From Bacillota bacterium (GTDB lineage: Bacteria > Bacillota > Syntrophomonadia > Syntrophomonadales > Syntrophomonadaceae): DNA of 23,929 nucleotides. A program made the position numbers and the translations under genes. The first letter of the stretch is position 1. Each line of letters begins with the position of its first letter. The notes beneath the pieces were generated by a model, which was given only the letters and a program-made list of their open reading frames with translations, was not told where the DNA came from and made no database searches. Below are positions 1-8,110 of the stretch, piece by piece. The stretch covers positions 1-23,929 of the forward strand of contig JAEWZB010000051.1 in NCBI GenBank assembly GCA_023395515.1, read 5' to 3'.

Positions 1-938
1 GAAAGCAGGAAGCGGATGGAGCTGGCCTTAGATTGGGGCAGACGCGGATGCATATTAAGCATCTGGATTAAGGCGGGAACGGCTGGCCAATAGGTAGGTA
101 AGAATTTATCGATAGCGTCTAAAACATTATCCGGGGTAACCTCCGGTACTAGAATCATAGTTCCGCCACTAGCTAAATTACCGTTGATCTGCATATTAAA
201 ACCGTAAATATGGTAGAGGGGAACTGTACATAAAGTCCGCAGTTCCTGGGGCGGAAACATAGCTTTGGCCCACTCAATGAAAACCGTATAGAAAGCTACA
301 AAGTTGGAATTAGTCAAACAACAGCCTTTAGGAACACCGGTAGTTCCGCCCGTATATATCAGTATAACAATATCCTTATTATCCAGGTGGATTTCCGGTT
401 CCAGGTCACCGGCTGCTGCTATGATGGAGGCATAGTCCAGAATATCAGAAGAAGGTTCCAGGTTTACTTCTTTACCAGGTACTTGGAATACGATCATAGT
501 TTTTAGTTGGGTTTTACCGGAACGCATCACTTCTAAGACTTTGGGTGCTACCGGGCCAAAAGCTATTACGGTTTCTGCACCACTGTCATTAAAGTTGTAA
601 ATCATTTCCGGAATGGTATAGAGGGGATTGATTGGTACTATGATAGCCCCGGTTTTCATTATAGCATGGGAGGAAAAGACGAATTCCGGAATATTGGGCA
701 GAACCAATGCTACCCGATCCCCTTTTTGAATGCCTAGGTTTAGCAAAGCATTGGCTAGTTTTTTGGCGATATGGTTGGTTTCTTTATAACTGTAAACCAG
801 GTCATTACAGTAGATGTAAGGTTTGTCTGGATTAGCCCTAACCCATTTGATAAATTCATCCTTCATGGTAGTTAGCGGATAGTAGCAGGTGCCGGGTACT
901 CCTTCGTCATACCATTTTTGCCATCTTCGTTCGGTCAT
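1..938 (-). CDS. Acyl-CoA ligase (AMP-forming), N-terminal part, cut by window edge
   Basis: ANL-superfamily adenylate-forming enzyme that would activate a carboxylic (probably fatty) acid to its CoA thioester with ATP, in the cytoplasm. I translated it by hand: 312 codons are visible, against about 500-560 for the family, and the C-terminal domain lies outside the window. The P-loop-like AMP-binding motif YTGGTTGVPKG is at residues 195-205. A second typical motif, PLYHIYGFN, follows near residue 240. The start is the ATG at 936-938 (MTERRWQKWYDEGVP), preceded by AAGGAGAG about 7 nt upstream. The gene sits downstream of the sigma-54 activator gene on the same strand, separated by a candidate sigma-54 promoter and an activator palindrome, so it is probably the activator's target. 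Family assignment is firm. Chain length and substrate are unknown. Confidence 0.93.
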   Translation of the reverse strand, partial: MTERRWQKWYDEGVPGTCYYPLTTMKDEFIKWVRANPDKPYIYCNDLVYSYKETNHIAKKLANALLNLGIQKGDRVALVLPNIPEFVFSSHAIMKTGAIIVPINPLYTIPEMIYNFNDSGAETVIAFGPVAPKVLEVMRSGKTQLKTMIVFQVPGKEVNLEPSSDILDYASIIAAAGDLEPEIHLDNKDIVILIYTGGTTGVPKGCCLTNSNFVAFYTVFIEWAKAMFPPQELRTLCTVPLYHIYGFNMQINGNLASGGTMILVPEVTPDNVLDAIDKFLPTYWPAVPALIQMLNMHPRLPQSKASSIRFLL

Positions 939-1024
939 AATCATCTCTCCTTTTATAATAGTATATGTTATTTACTATTTCTTACCGGGGGATAGGCTAA
1001 GAACAAATAGGGGATAAAACCGAT

Positions 1025-1040
1025 TGCGGTATGTAAGCCA
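1025..1040 (-). promoter_or_regulatory. Candidate sigma-54 (-24/-12) promoter of the acyl-CoA ligase
   Basis: Read on the minus strand this is TGGCTTACATACCGCA. It has the invariant GG and GC of the -24/-12 consensus with exactly 10 bases between them. The AC of the -24 box and the TT of the -12 box are not conserved. It would start transcription near 1013, about 75 nt upstream of the ligase ATG. A neighbouring sigma-54 activator gene and a palindrome about 160 bp further upstream support it. Confidence 0.55.
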
Positions 1041-1198
1041 TGTTGTATTACATATTTAGCTATATAAATTACAAAGCAAAAAACATGCCAAATCTAATGA
1101 GGGTGCTGACTTGTGAGTTGACAAGCGAAAAGAATAACATTCGGGAGGCAGGGTTGAATAAAATTATGTGTCAGATATGTACCGTTTTGTCCCGTGAT

Positions 1199-1215
1199 GT
1201 CTCGTTATGCGAGAC
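1199..1215. promoter_or_regulatory. Candidate upstream activator site (palindrome GTCTCG-N5-CGAGAC)
   Basis: Perfect 6-bp inverted repeat with a 5-bp centre (TTATG). A partial copy of the half-site, TGTCCCG, lies at 1188-1194, ten bases before TGTCTCG at 1198-1204. The site is just after the stop of the sigma-54 activator gene and about 160 bp upstream of the candidate -24/-12 promoter, a normal place for an enhancer-type site. There is no T-run behind it, so it does not read as a terminator. Confidence 0.5.
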
Positions 1216-1231
1216 GATATGAAACACTTAA

Positions 1232-3427
1232 TTAACGGTCAATTTTTTCAAAGCTCAGATTTTTCATTTTGCGGTAAAGGGTGCTGCGGGAGATTCCCAT
1301 TTCTCTGGCTACCTGACTGGCATTGCCGTCATGCATGGCCAGCAGCTTGATTATAAGGCTGCGCTCCTGTTCCAGCTGTTCGTCCTTATATTGGGCCCTA
1401 GCCTGTTGGATGTTTAAATGACTGGGAATTTGCTTATCGGGGGGGGATTGAAGCTGGGCCCGGGAAAGATTAAAGGACCTGGCTGAAAAGTGATTGAGGT
1501 TCACCATTTTTTCCACTACATTTTGTAATTCCCGTACATTGCCGGGCCAATCATAGGATAACAGACAGTTTTCCAGATCTGCTTCTAAGGGCTGAGTTCT
1601 TTCTGGATTCATTTGGCTTAGAAAATGATGAAATAATAAAAGGATATCCTGGGGTCGTTCCCGCAAGGGTAAGATGTGCAAATCAATGACATTTAACCGG
1701 TAAAATAAATCTTTACGGAAATTGCCCTTTTGCATTTCCTCGAAAAGGTTCTTGTTGGTGGCACAGATGATACGCACATCAACCGGTATTATTTGATTGC
1801 TGCCAATGCGGCAGATGCTTTTTTCCTGAATGGCTCTAAGCAATGCTACTTGTAGTTCCAGGGGCATATCTCCAATTTCATCCAGAAACAGGGTACCACC
1901 GTCAGCCAGTTCAAATTTACCAGGCTTACCTCCTTTTTTGGCCCCGGTAAAGGCTCCTTCATTATAGCCAAATAACTCGCTGCCAATTAATTCACGGGGA
2001 ATGGCACCGCAGTTAACAGCAACGAAAGCCCCGGCCGAACGTTGACTGGCGTTGTGGATAGCTTGGGCAAAAAGCTCTTTGCCGGTACCGCTTTCTCCTT
2101 CAATTAATACATTGCTTACATTACGGGAAGCCATTTTGGCCACATTAATGATCTCGTTCATATGGGGGTCCCCGGTAATAATATCTTTAAAATGAAAGCG
2201 GGCGGTATAACCGCTGAAACGGGTCACTAGATGATGCACTTCTTTAAGAGGGCGGATAAGGAGCACAGCAGTGTTGACCTGGCCTTCTTCGTTAATAATG
2301 GGGATTCCCGAAGCCAGAAAACGCAGGGAAGTATTAGCAGTAGGAATGATTATTTCTTCGTCTTGAAAAGCTTTTCCGGATACAAAAAGCCGTTTCATAT
2401 ACTTGTTGCCCGGAGTACTGCTCCAGGAGGCAAAATTATCCTCAAAGTCCTGATAATGCTCTGACCATGACTTTTTAAAAGGGGGATTAAGCAGTTCAAA
2501 TTCACCGGATTTATGCATGAAGATAACCCCGTCTGACATATTCATAATTACGGTGTTCAGGTTGCGGTTAAGCAAAGTCAGTTCAAGGTTTTTCCGGCTT
2601 AATTCCATAGTACGCTCCTGCACGCTCATTTCCAGTCTATCCCGGGCTTCTTGCAATACTTGCTGGGCTTTTTTACGTTCACTAATATTGCGTCCTACCG
2701 CCTGATATTCTACTAATTCGCCGCTTTCATCAGCAATGCCCCGAAATACCCATTCGTACCAATGTTTTTCACCAGATTTCTCAACTTCTTGTTCTAATAC
2801 ATAGAAAGGCATACCAGCCAGCAGGTAATTTTTTACCTCGGTCAACATGCCGTATTGATATCCAAACAACCTGCTTTCCAGTTGCTGATTAATTATAAAC
2901 CTACGATTAGTAGCAAGATGATGGCAGACAGCATTATTGGCAAAGGTAATGTTCCCGTCCGGGCGGCAACGCAGAATCAATTCGGTTTGATCTTCTACTA
3001 TGGCCCGGTATTGAGCCTCACTTAATACTAAGGCTTCCTGTAAGCGTTTTCTTTCCGTTATATCATAGGCTCCCACTATACTTATAGTCTTCCCGGCAAC
3101 TTGAGTTACACTAAAAAATACATCTACCCACAAGTCGCTGCCATCCTTGCGTAAAGCTCTAATCTCATAATTCGAGGGTACTTTTTCTTGGCGCAAGCGG
3201 GCTTGCCCGCGATTTCGCACTAGTTCCATATAATCCGGATGACAAACTTCCCAGAAGTTCATTTGCAGCAGTTCCTCTAACTTATAGCCGATAGCACTTT
3301 CAAAGGCCGGATTGACATAGATATATTTATCATCGGAATATGCAAAAATAATAACCGACAGAGTATCGGCAAATTTGCGAAAATCTATATTTTCTAGAAT
3401 TAGATTAAAGCCAGATTTGTTTATCAT
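1232..3427 (-). CDS. Sigma-54-dependent transcriptional activator with PAS sensors
   Basis: Enhancer-binding protein that drives RNA polymerase-sigma-54 open-complex formation. Domains in order: PAS 1 at about 15-125, PAS 2 at about 135-250, a helical linker at about 250-290, a third PAS-like segment at about 290-395, the AAA+ domain at about 415-640, and a Fis-type helix-turn-helix at about 690-722. Visible motifs are Walker A GESGTGKE (444-451), the sigma-54 contact loop GAFTGA (491-496), Walker B GTLFLDEIGD (511-520), the arginine-finger region RKDLFYRL (571-578) and WPGNVREL (627-634). No receiver domain is present, so it probably senses a ligand or redox state through PAS. The start is the ATG at 3425-3427 behind a GGGGG-type ribosome site. 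It most likely controls the downstream acyl-CoA ligase. Control of the divergent respiratory operon is less likely, because that operon has a sigma-A-type promoter. Confidence 0.95.
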   Translation of the reverse strand: MINKSGFNLILENIDFRKFADTLSVIIFAYSDDKYIYVNPAFESAIGYKLEELLQMNFWEVCHPDYMELVRNRGQARLRQEKVPSNYEIRALRKDGSDLWVDVFFSVTQVAGKTISIVGAYDITERKRLQEALVLSEAQYRAIVEDQTELILRCRPDGNITFANNAVCHHLATNRRFIINQQLESRLFGYQYGMLTEVKNYLLAGMPFYVLEQEVEKSGEKHWYEWVFRGIADESGELVEYQAVGRNISERKKAQQVLQEARDRLEMSVQERTMELSRKNLELTLLNRNLNTVIMNMSDGVIFMHKSGEFELLNPPFKKSWSEHYQDFEDNFASWSSTPGNKYMKRLFVSGKAFQDEEIIIPTANTSLRFLASGIPIINEEGQVNTAVLLIRPLKEVHHLVTRFSGYTARFHFKDIITGDPHMNEIINVAKMASRNVSNVLIEGESGTGKELFAQAIHNASQRSAGAFVAVNCGAIPRELIGSELFGYNEGAFTGAKKGGKPGKFELADGGTLFLDEIGDMPLELQVALLRAIQEKSICRIGSNQIIPVDVRIICATNKNLFEEMQKGNFRKDLFYRLNVIDLHILPLRERPQDILLLFHHFLSQMNPERTQPLEADLENCLLSYDWPGNVRELQNVVEKMVNLNHFSARSFNLSRAQLQSPPDKQIPSHLNIQQARAQYKDEQLEQERSLIIKLLAMHDGNASQVAREMGISRSTLYRKMKNLSFEKIDR

Positions 3428-3753
3428 GCTAATCCCCCGTTTGACTATATTTTAGTGCCATAATCCATTCTCTTTACTCATCTTATATTGGGAAATTACC
3501 AAGCTCAACTGATTTTCCCTTATTGCTTATAATATTATGCCACCTTATATAGTTTGACTAGGCTTTTCTCTACGCAATTTCCGTTTGAATATTGGATGGA
3601 GAACCTAATGCTAAACTGCGTTCATATTTATGTTAAATAAAAATAATATATTACATGAAAAAAAGTAATATAACAAGAAGAGGATTATTACCAGAATAAT
3701 CGACCTTAACGCTACTTAGAGCTGCACTTTTTTTCTACTTATTTTTACATCCA

Positions 3754-3782
3754 TTGACATAATACACATAGTGAATTAAAGT
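3754..3782 (+). promoter_or_regulatory. Sigma-A-type promoter of the respiratory operon
   Basis: A perfect -35 box TTGACA (3754-3759) is followed by exactly 17 bp and a -10-like box TAAAGT (3777-3782, 4 of 6 to consensus). It is followed within 4 bp by the probable TetR operator, an arrangement expected for repression. Confidence 0.6.
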
Positions 3783-3786
3783 ACTA

Positions 3787-3823
3787 ATTAAATAAACATT
3801 TAATTAAATTGGCCGTTTAATTA
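3787..3823 (+). promoter_or_regulatory. Probable TetR operator(s) of the respiratory operon
   Basis: The first dyad is ATTAAA-N6-TTTAAT at 3787-3804. The 22 bases 3787-3808 match 19 of 22 bases of the site in the tetR promoter (12105-12126, minus strand), with the same N6 spacing. An overlapping second dyad, AATTAAA-N7-TTTAATT, lies at 3802-3823 or within a base of it. Both sit at the predicted start of transcription. AT-rich composition raises the chance of coincidence, but the equal spacing and equal position relative to the -10 box argue for a real site. Confidence 0.6.
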
Positions 3824-4009
3824 ACAAGTGCTTAATAAAGAAATAAATTATATTGATCTAATTATTACTTTAAAAAAAGCACTGGAGTTTTTTCTCACAA
3901 TTGAGGCCAGTACATAAAACAGGAAAGAAATGGAGTGATAGCCGGGCAGAATGATTAAGCTTTATTGATTATTTGCACAGTAATTTAATCTGATAAAGGA
4001 GGAAAATAA

Positions 4010-6586
4010 ATGGCGAATCTTACCTTAACAAGGCGTAATTTTGTCAAGCTTACTGCCGCTACAGGCGTAGCGGCAGCGTTAGCTTCTTCAGGAGAACGTC
4101 TTGTTGGCTTAGCAGCGACCAAAGCTGGAACCGATAATGCAGCATCTGAAACTAAAATCATTCCCAGTGCTTGTCGTTTATGTTATGGAAGATGTGGGCT
4201 TTTGGGCCATGTTAAGGATGGAAGAGTAGTAAAAATAGAGGGTAATCCTGACATTATGTTTAGTGAGGGTACTTTATGCAGCCGGGCTTTTGCTATTCCC
4301 CAACTAATGTATAATCCCTTACGTATTAAATATCCTATGAAGCGGGTAGGGGAACGCGGGGAAGGTAAATGGCAACGGGTTTCCTGGGATGAAGCTATGG
4401 ATGATATCAGTAAGCGTTTCTTAGAGATACAAAAGGAATATGGCGGACATACTATTCTGCATCAATATGGAACTGGCCGGGATATGTATAATTTCCAAGC
4501 TATTAATAAGCTGTTCTTAGAAATGGGCAGCACTGCTACTTTCGGAGTAGGAAACTTATGCTGGGTTGGTTCTTATATGGTATCACGCCGCATATACGGT
4601 GATGAGTGTCAATACACCGGTTGGGATGGACAAAACACTAAGTGTATTATTTTGTGGTGTCGTCAGGAACGTTCCCGTGGTTATTATGACTGGTTAACTA
4701 TTAAACGGGCTAAAGAACGGGGAGCCAAGGTTATTGCCGTTGATCCACGTTATTCATCAACTGTGGCTAAAGCGGATGTATGGTTACCGGTTCGTCCTGG
4801 TAGTGATATGGCCTTAGTTTTATGTTTTATTAATACCATGATTACCGAAGACCGCTACGATAAGAATTTCGTCAAAAAATGGACTAACGGACCTTTCTTA
4901 GTAAATGATAATGGTTTCTTGTTACGGGAAAGTGATATTAAGCCGGAAGGCAGTAAAGACCGCTTTGTAGTCTGGGATACTACAACCGACAGCTACAAAT
5001 TCTGGAATGGTCAGGCCCTGGATTGGGAAGCATCCGAAATTGAGCCGGCTATAACTGGTGAGTATACTATCAATGATAAAAAGTATAAAACCAGCTTTAC
5101 AATTTTTGCGGAAAGCATTAAGGAATGGACTTATGAAAAGGCTGCGGAAGTAAGCTGGGTACCGGTGGAAAGACTTAAAGAAGCAGTTAATTTATATCTG
5201 GACAATAGTCCAGGGGCTTGTTTTGCCCGGGGACAAAAAGTTGAGTTCAGTATTAACACCAGTGGAATATCTCATGCCTTTACTATTATGATGGCTTTAG
5301 CCGGTAACTTCGATGTGGAGGGTGGTCAGAACATAGCCAGAGAACCGGCCAGCGGGATGGATTCTTTCATGTTCGATATTATTCCTCCTAAAGGGGAGTT
5401 ACGTCAGCATACTTTAGCCAATCTTGATAAATACAGTATTTGTCCCGGTCAAGCTAAGATATATGGGGAGATAGGCGGATTTGGGGCGGTAACCACTAAT
5501 GCTATGTTAACGGGTAAGCCTTTCCAACCCCGTGCTTATTGGGGACAAACCTCTGAACCTATTGTGGGGGTAGAGGACAGCAAGAAAGTTTATGAAGGCT
5601 TTAAAAAGCTGGATTTCATTGTCAATGTAGACTTGTTTATGACTCCTACCGGAGCCTTAGCCGACTATATTCTTCCGGCGGCCCATCCGAATGAAGTTGA
5701 CCGTGTGGAATGGCCCCACTCCGGACATGGATGGCCGGCCAGCCATACTTATTTAATCAGACAGCCTTTCCATGAACCGGTAGGTGAGTGTCGTGATGAT
5801 ATTGATATTATTTTCGACTTAGCTAAACGTATGGGTATAGACATGGGCTGGAAGGATAAATACCAATTCTTCGATTTCATACTTAGACCGGCCGGGTTGG
5901 ACTTTGAGTCCTTCCGTAAAAAGGTTTCTATTGTCAGACCGCCTAGTTATAGAAGGTATGAAACGGGCGGATTAAGACGGGATAAGAGACTGGGCTTTGA
6001 AACTCCTAATGGAAAATTCAATCTGTACTCGGAAGATTTGTTAACTGACGGTTGGGGACCGCTGCCGGAATATAAGGAACAACCGATCAGTCCTTACAGC
6101 CGCCCTGACTTGCTGCCGGAATATCCGTATGTGCTTATTACCGGGGGTAGATCCCACGTTTATTTCCATACTGAATATCGTCAATCTCCTTGGCTGCGCG
6201 AGATTCACACTTATCCTATGGTAGAAATGAATCCTATAACTGCTAAGGAAAATGGAATTAAAGATGGTGACTGGATTTATATTGAAACCTACCATGGTAA
6301 ATGTAAAATGAAAACCCGGGTTACCAATGGAATAGATCCTAAAGTAATACACTGTGAACATGATTGGTGGTTCCCGGAGAAAAAAGTGGATGATGATTTA
6401 TTCGGCTCTTTTGAATGTAACTGTAATGTTTTAATTGATAATAGCGGTCCGTATGACCCGGCCGTCGGAACTGATAACTATGGAGGTTTATGCAAAATAT
6501 ACTTGGCTACCGATGGTCCTCCTAAAGGAATCTATACTACTCCCGAGCAACTTAAAGCATTTTTACCTGAGGGAGGGGAGCAATAA
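4010..6586 (+). CDS. Tat-exported molybdopterin oxidoreductase, catalytic subunit (DMSO-reductase family)
   Basis: Large catalytic subunit (858 aa) of a complex iron-sulfur molybdoenzyme. It starts with a Tat signal, TRRNFVKL (twin Arg at 8-9), followed by an Ala-rich hydrophobic stretch, so it acts outside the cytoplasmic membrane. The N-terminal [4Fe-4S] motif is C55-x2-C58-x3-C62-x27-C90. The probable molybdenum ligand is Cys184 in VGNLCWVGSYM. A Cys there points away from DmsA/TorA (Ser) and towards the polysulfide/thiosulfate/arsenate reductase and acetylene-hydratase-like branches. The MTPTGALADYILP segment and the C-terminal molybdopterin-dinucleotide-binding domain are present. The start ATG follows AAGGAGG at 3996-4002. 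Its stop overlaps the next ATG by one base. The substrate cannot be determined from sequence alone. Confidence 0.95.
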   Translation: MANLTLTRRNFVKLTAATGVAAALASSGERLVGLAATKAGTDNAASETKIIPSACRLCYGRCGLLGHVKDGRVVKIEGNPDIMFSEGTLCSRAFAIPQLMYNPLRIKYPMKRVGERGEGKWQRVSWDEAMDDISKRFLEIQKEYGGHTILHQYGTGRDMYNFQAINKLFLEMGSTATFGVGNLCWVGSYMVSRRIYGDECQYTGWDGQNTKCIILWCRQERSRGYYDWLTIKRAKERGAKVIAVDPRYSSTVAKADVWLPVRPGSDMALVLCFINTMITEDRYDKNFVKKWTNGPFLVNDNGFLLRESDIKPEGSKDRFVVWDTTTDSYKFWNGQALDWEASEIEPAITGEYTINDKKYKTSFTIFAESIKEWTYEKAAEVSWVPVERLKEAVNLYLDNSPGACFARGQKVEFSINTSGISHAFTIMMALAGNFDVEGGQNIAREPASGMDSFMFDIIPPKGELRQHTLANLDKYSICPGQAKIYGEIGGFGAVTTNAMLTGKPFQPRAYWGQTSEPIVGVEDSKKVYEGFKKLDFIVNVDLFMTPTGALADYILPAAHPNEVDRVEWPHSGHGWPASHTYLIRQPFHEPVGECRDDIDIIFDLAKRMGIDMGWKDKYQFFDFILRPAGLDFESFRKKVSIVRPPSYRRYETGGLRRDKRLGFETPNGKFNLYSEDLLTDGWGPLPEYKEQPISPYSRPDLLPEYPYVLITGGRSHVYFHTEYRQSPWLREIHTYPMVEMNPITAKENGIKDGDWIYIETYHGKCKMKTRVTNGIDPKVIHCEHDWWFPEKKVDDDLFGSFECNCNVLIDNSGPYDPAVGTDNYGGLCKIYLATDGPPKGIYTTPEQLKAFLPEGGEQ

Positions 6587-7152
6587 TGGCACAATATGCT
6601 ATGTTAATTAACTTAGATAAGTGTATAGGCTGTCACTCATGTGCGGTAGTATGCAAGCAGGAAAACAATGTGGATTTGGGCATCTTCTGGAACAAGGTTT
6701 TAACCGTAGGCCCCTTTGGCGAGTATCCTAACCTGGAGGAATATTATATGCCGGCTAATTGTCAGCATTGTGAAAATCCTGAATGTGTATCAGTCTGTCC
6801 CACCGGGGCTTCTTATAAGAGGGAAGATGGTATTGTACTAGTTGACCATGATAAATGTATCGGCTGTCAATACTGCATAATGGCATGTCCATATGGGGTA
6901 CGCAGCTATGGTAAGGAAAAGGGTGTTATTGAAAAATGTACTCTTTGCGTGCATAAGATCAATAATAAAGAACAGCCGGCCTGTGTACCTATATGTCCGG
7001 GTCAAGCCAGAATCGTAGGCGATTTGGATGATCCTAATTCAGCTATTTCTAAGGCAGTAAAGGAAGCTGGTGCAAACGTACATCGTTTAAGTGATGTAGG
7101 TAATAAACCCAGCTCCGCCTATGTATTAACACATATGGAATGGAGGGGTTAG
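6586..7152 (+). CDS. Four-cluster iron-sulfur electron-transfer subunit (DmsB/PhsB/NrfC type)
   Basis: Protein of 188 aa that carries electrons between the membrane anchor and the molybdenum subunit. It has sixteen cysteines in four groups: 13/16/19/23, 59/62/67/71, 91/94/97/101 and 118/121/133/137, so all four [4Fe-4S] sites look intact. It has no signal peptide and is presumably exported bound to the Tat-tagged catalytic subunit, as in DmsAB. Its ATG overlaps the upstream stop (TAATG), and GGGAGG lies just upstream, which indicates translational coupling. The membrane-anchor gene starts two bases after its stop. Length is normal for the family. Confidence 0.95.
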   Translation: MAQYAMLINLDKCIGCHSCAVVCKQENNVDLGIFWNKVLTVGPFGEYPNLEEYYMPANCQHCENPECVSVCPTGASYKREDGIVLVDHDKCIGCQYCIMACPYGVRSYGKEKGVIEKCTLCVHKINNKEQPACVPICPGQARIVGDLDDPNSAISKAVKEAGANVHRLSDVGNKPSSAYVLTHMEWRG

Positions 7153-7153
7153 T

Positions 7154-8008
7154 ATGGCGGTACAATGGGAATTATTATTTTTTAGTCTGCTAGTCGGACT
7201 GGGAATGGGTTGTTTTGCTTTTGTAGCAGTAACGGAATGGCTGGGGAAACTGGAAAGTATCCGTTTGCCTGGTGCTATTACCAGCATAATTTGTTTAGGT
7301 ATAGGCGGAACAATTAGTGCCCTGCATTTAGGCCATCCAGAACGTGTCTTTCATATACTGGGCAATATTAAGTCAGGGATAGCACAGGAATTTATTTTAA
7401 GTGCTGTAGCGGGCGGACTTATAGCATTATATATAGTGTTATTGCTGTGGCAGGGTGCTTCGGCCAAGGCTCGTAAAAATGTAGCCATACTAGGCCTGGT
7501 GGCGGCTGTGCTCTTGGTATTCTCCACTGGAAACCTCTATGTGTTAGGAGCCAGACCGGCTTGGAGTACTTTTATACTTCCGGTTTTATATGTAGCTATG
7601 GCTGCTCCTTTAGGGGTATTTGCCATGTATATTTGGCTGGTGCAAAAAGGAGAAAATGGCGAAGTAATTCAACAAGTTAATAAAGCGGCCTTTTATGGTT
7701 TAGTGGCTTTTGCAGTTATGGTGATTAGCTATGTAATTTATCTGTTTGCAGCTCCATTTCCTGATCCTACCCGCTCTCCCCTGCGCCTGTTGGCCGGAGA
7801 TTTAACTATATTATTCTGGGGCGCCGTAGTTTTAGTAGGTTTAATAACCCCTATGCTTGTAACCTTCCGCAAAATGCAAGGACAATCAGGCAATTCACTT
7901 TTAACTGTGCCGGTTACGGGTTTAATGTGTGTATTAGTCGGTTCGGTAGGTATGAGAGCCATAGTTTATCTATTAGGTACTAGTGTACATCGGTTTATTG
8001 TAGGTTAA
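7154..8008 (+). CDS. DmsC-type membrane anchor / quinone-interacting subunit
   Basis: Integral membrane protein of 284 aa with about eight hydrophobic segments, expected to exchange electrons with the quinone pool. The segment ISALHLGHPERVFHILGNIK, followed by SGIAQEF, matches the conserved DmsC pattern (LGxPxRAxxxLxxxxxSxLxxE). This favours DmsC over the related NrfD/PsrC anchors. It is coupled to the FeS gene (stop, one base, ATG). The gene is followed by a perfect 11-bp hairpin before the chaperone gene, so structural and maturation genes may be expressed at different levels. Confidence 0.88.
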   Translation: MAVQWELLFFSLLVGLGMGCFAFVAVTEWLGKLESIRLPGAITSIICLGIGGTISALHLGHPERVFHILGNIKSGIAQEFILSAVAGGLIALYIVLLLWQGASAKARKNVAILGLVAAVLLVFSTGNLYVLGARPAWSTFILPVLYVAMAAPLGVFAMYIWLVQKGENGEVIQQVNKAAFYGLVAFAVMVISYVIYLFAAPFPDPTRSPLRLLAGDLTILFWGAVVLVGLITPMLVTFRKMQGQSGNSLLTVPVTGLMCVLVGSVGMRAIVYLLGTSVHRFIVG

Positions 8009-8019
8009 TTTCCCGGGAA

Positions 8020-8049
8020 AAGTTAAGGGCCTTAAAAAGCCCTTAACTT
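8020..8049 (+). terminator. Intra-operon hairpin (attenuator, leaky terminator or processing site)
   Basis: AAGTTAAGGGC at 8020-8030 pairs perfectly with GCCCTTAACTT at 8039-8049 around an 8-nt loop. The sequence behind it is T-rich but broken (ATTTCCTTATAG), so termination would be partial. It separates the catalytic/FeS/anchor genes from the chaperone gene. Confidence 0.6.
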
Positions 8050-8110
8050 ATTTCCTTATAGAAGATTGGTAAGGTCTGGAATAAGTTTAGCTAAATTAAG
8101 GAGAGATATA

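Larger units (their letters stand above)
3428..4009. other. 582-bp intergenic region between sigma-54 activator and respiratory operon
   Basis: No convincing gene. It is very AT-rich. It holds the promoter and probable TetR operators of the plus-strand operon (separate entries) and two further inverted repeats upstream of that promoter: ATATTAC-N10-GTAATAT at 3648-3671 and GATTATT-ACCAG-AATAATC at 3683-3701. A leader of about 220 nt separates the predicted start of transcription from the first gene. I see no known riboswitch in it. A minus-strand promoter for the activator gene must also lie here, but only a weak candidate is visible (TTGAGC-N17-TAAGAT, minus strand, roughly 3480-3510). Confidence 0.6.

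Noticed and set aside
1040..1222. 60-codon open frame on the plus strand between the ligase and the sigma-54 activator gene
   Set aside because: No ribosome site, no recognisable motif, and it overlaps the candidate sigma-54 promoter and activator palindrome, which explain the region better.
3480..3510. Minus-strand promoter TTGAGC-N17-TAAGAT for the sigma-54 activator
   Set aside because: Both boxes are weak in a very AT-rich region; kept only as a remark in the intergenic entry.
6041..6361. Antisense open frames opposite the catalytic subunit and other genes
   Set aside because: They lie inside clear genes, have no family motif and follow from the codon composition of the true strand.
8066..8110. 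Upstream TTG start for the TorD-like chaperone
   Set aside because: No ribosome site for it. The ATG at 8111 has AAGGAGAG at proper distance and fits the family's N-terminus.
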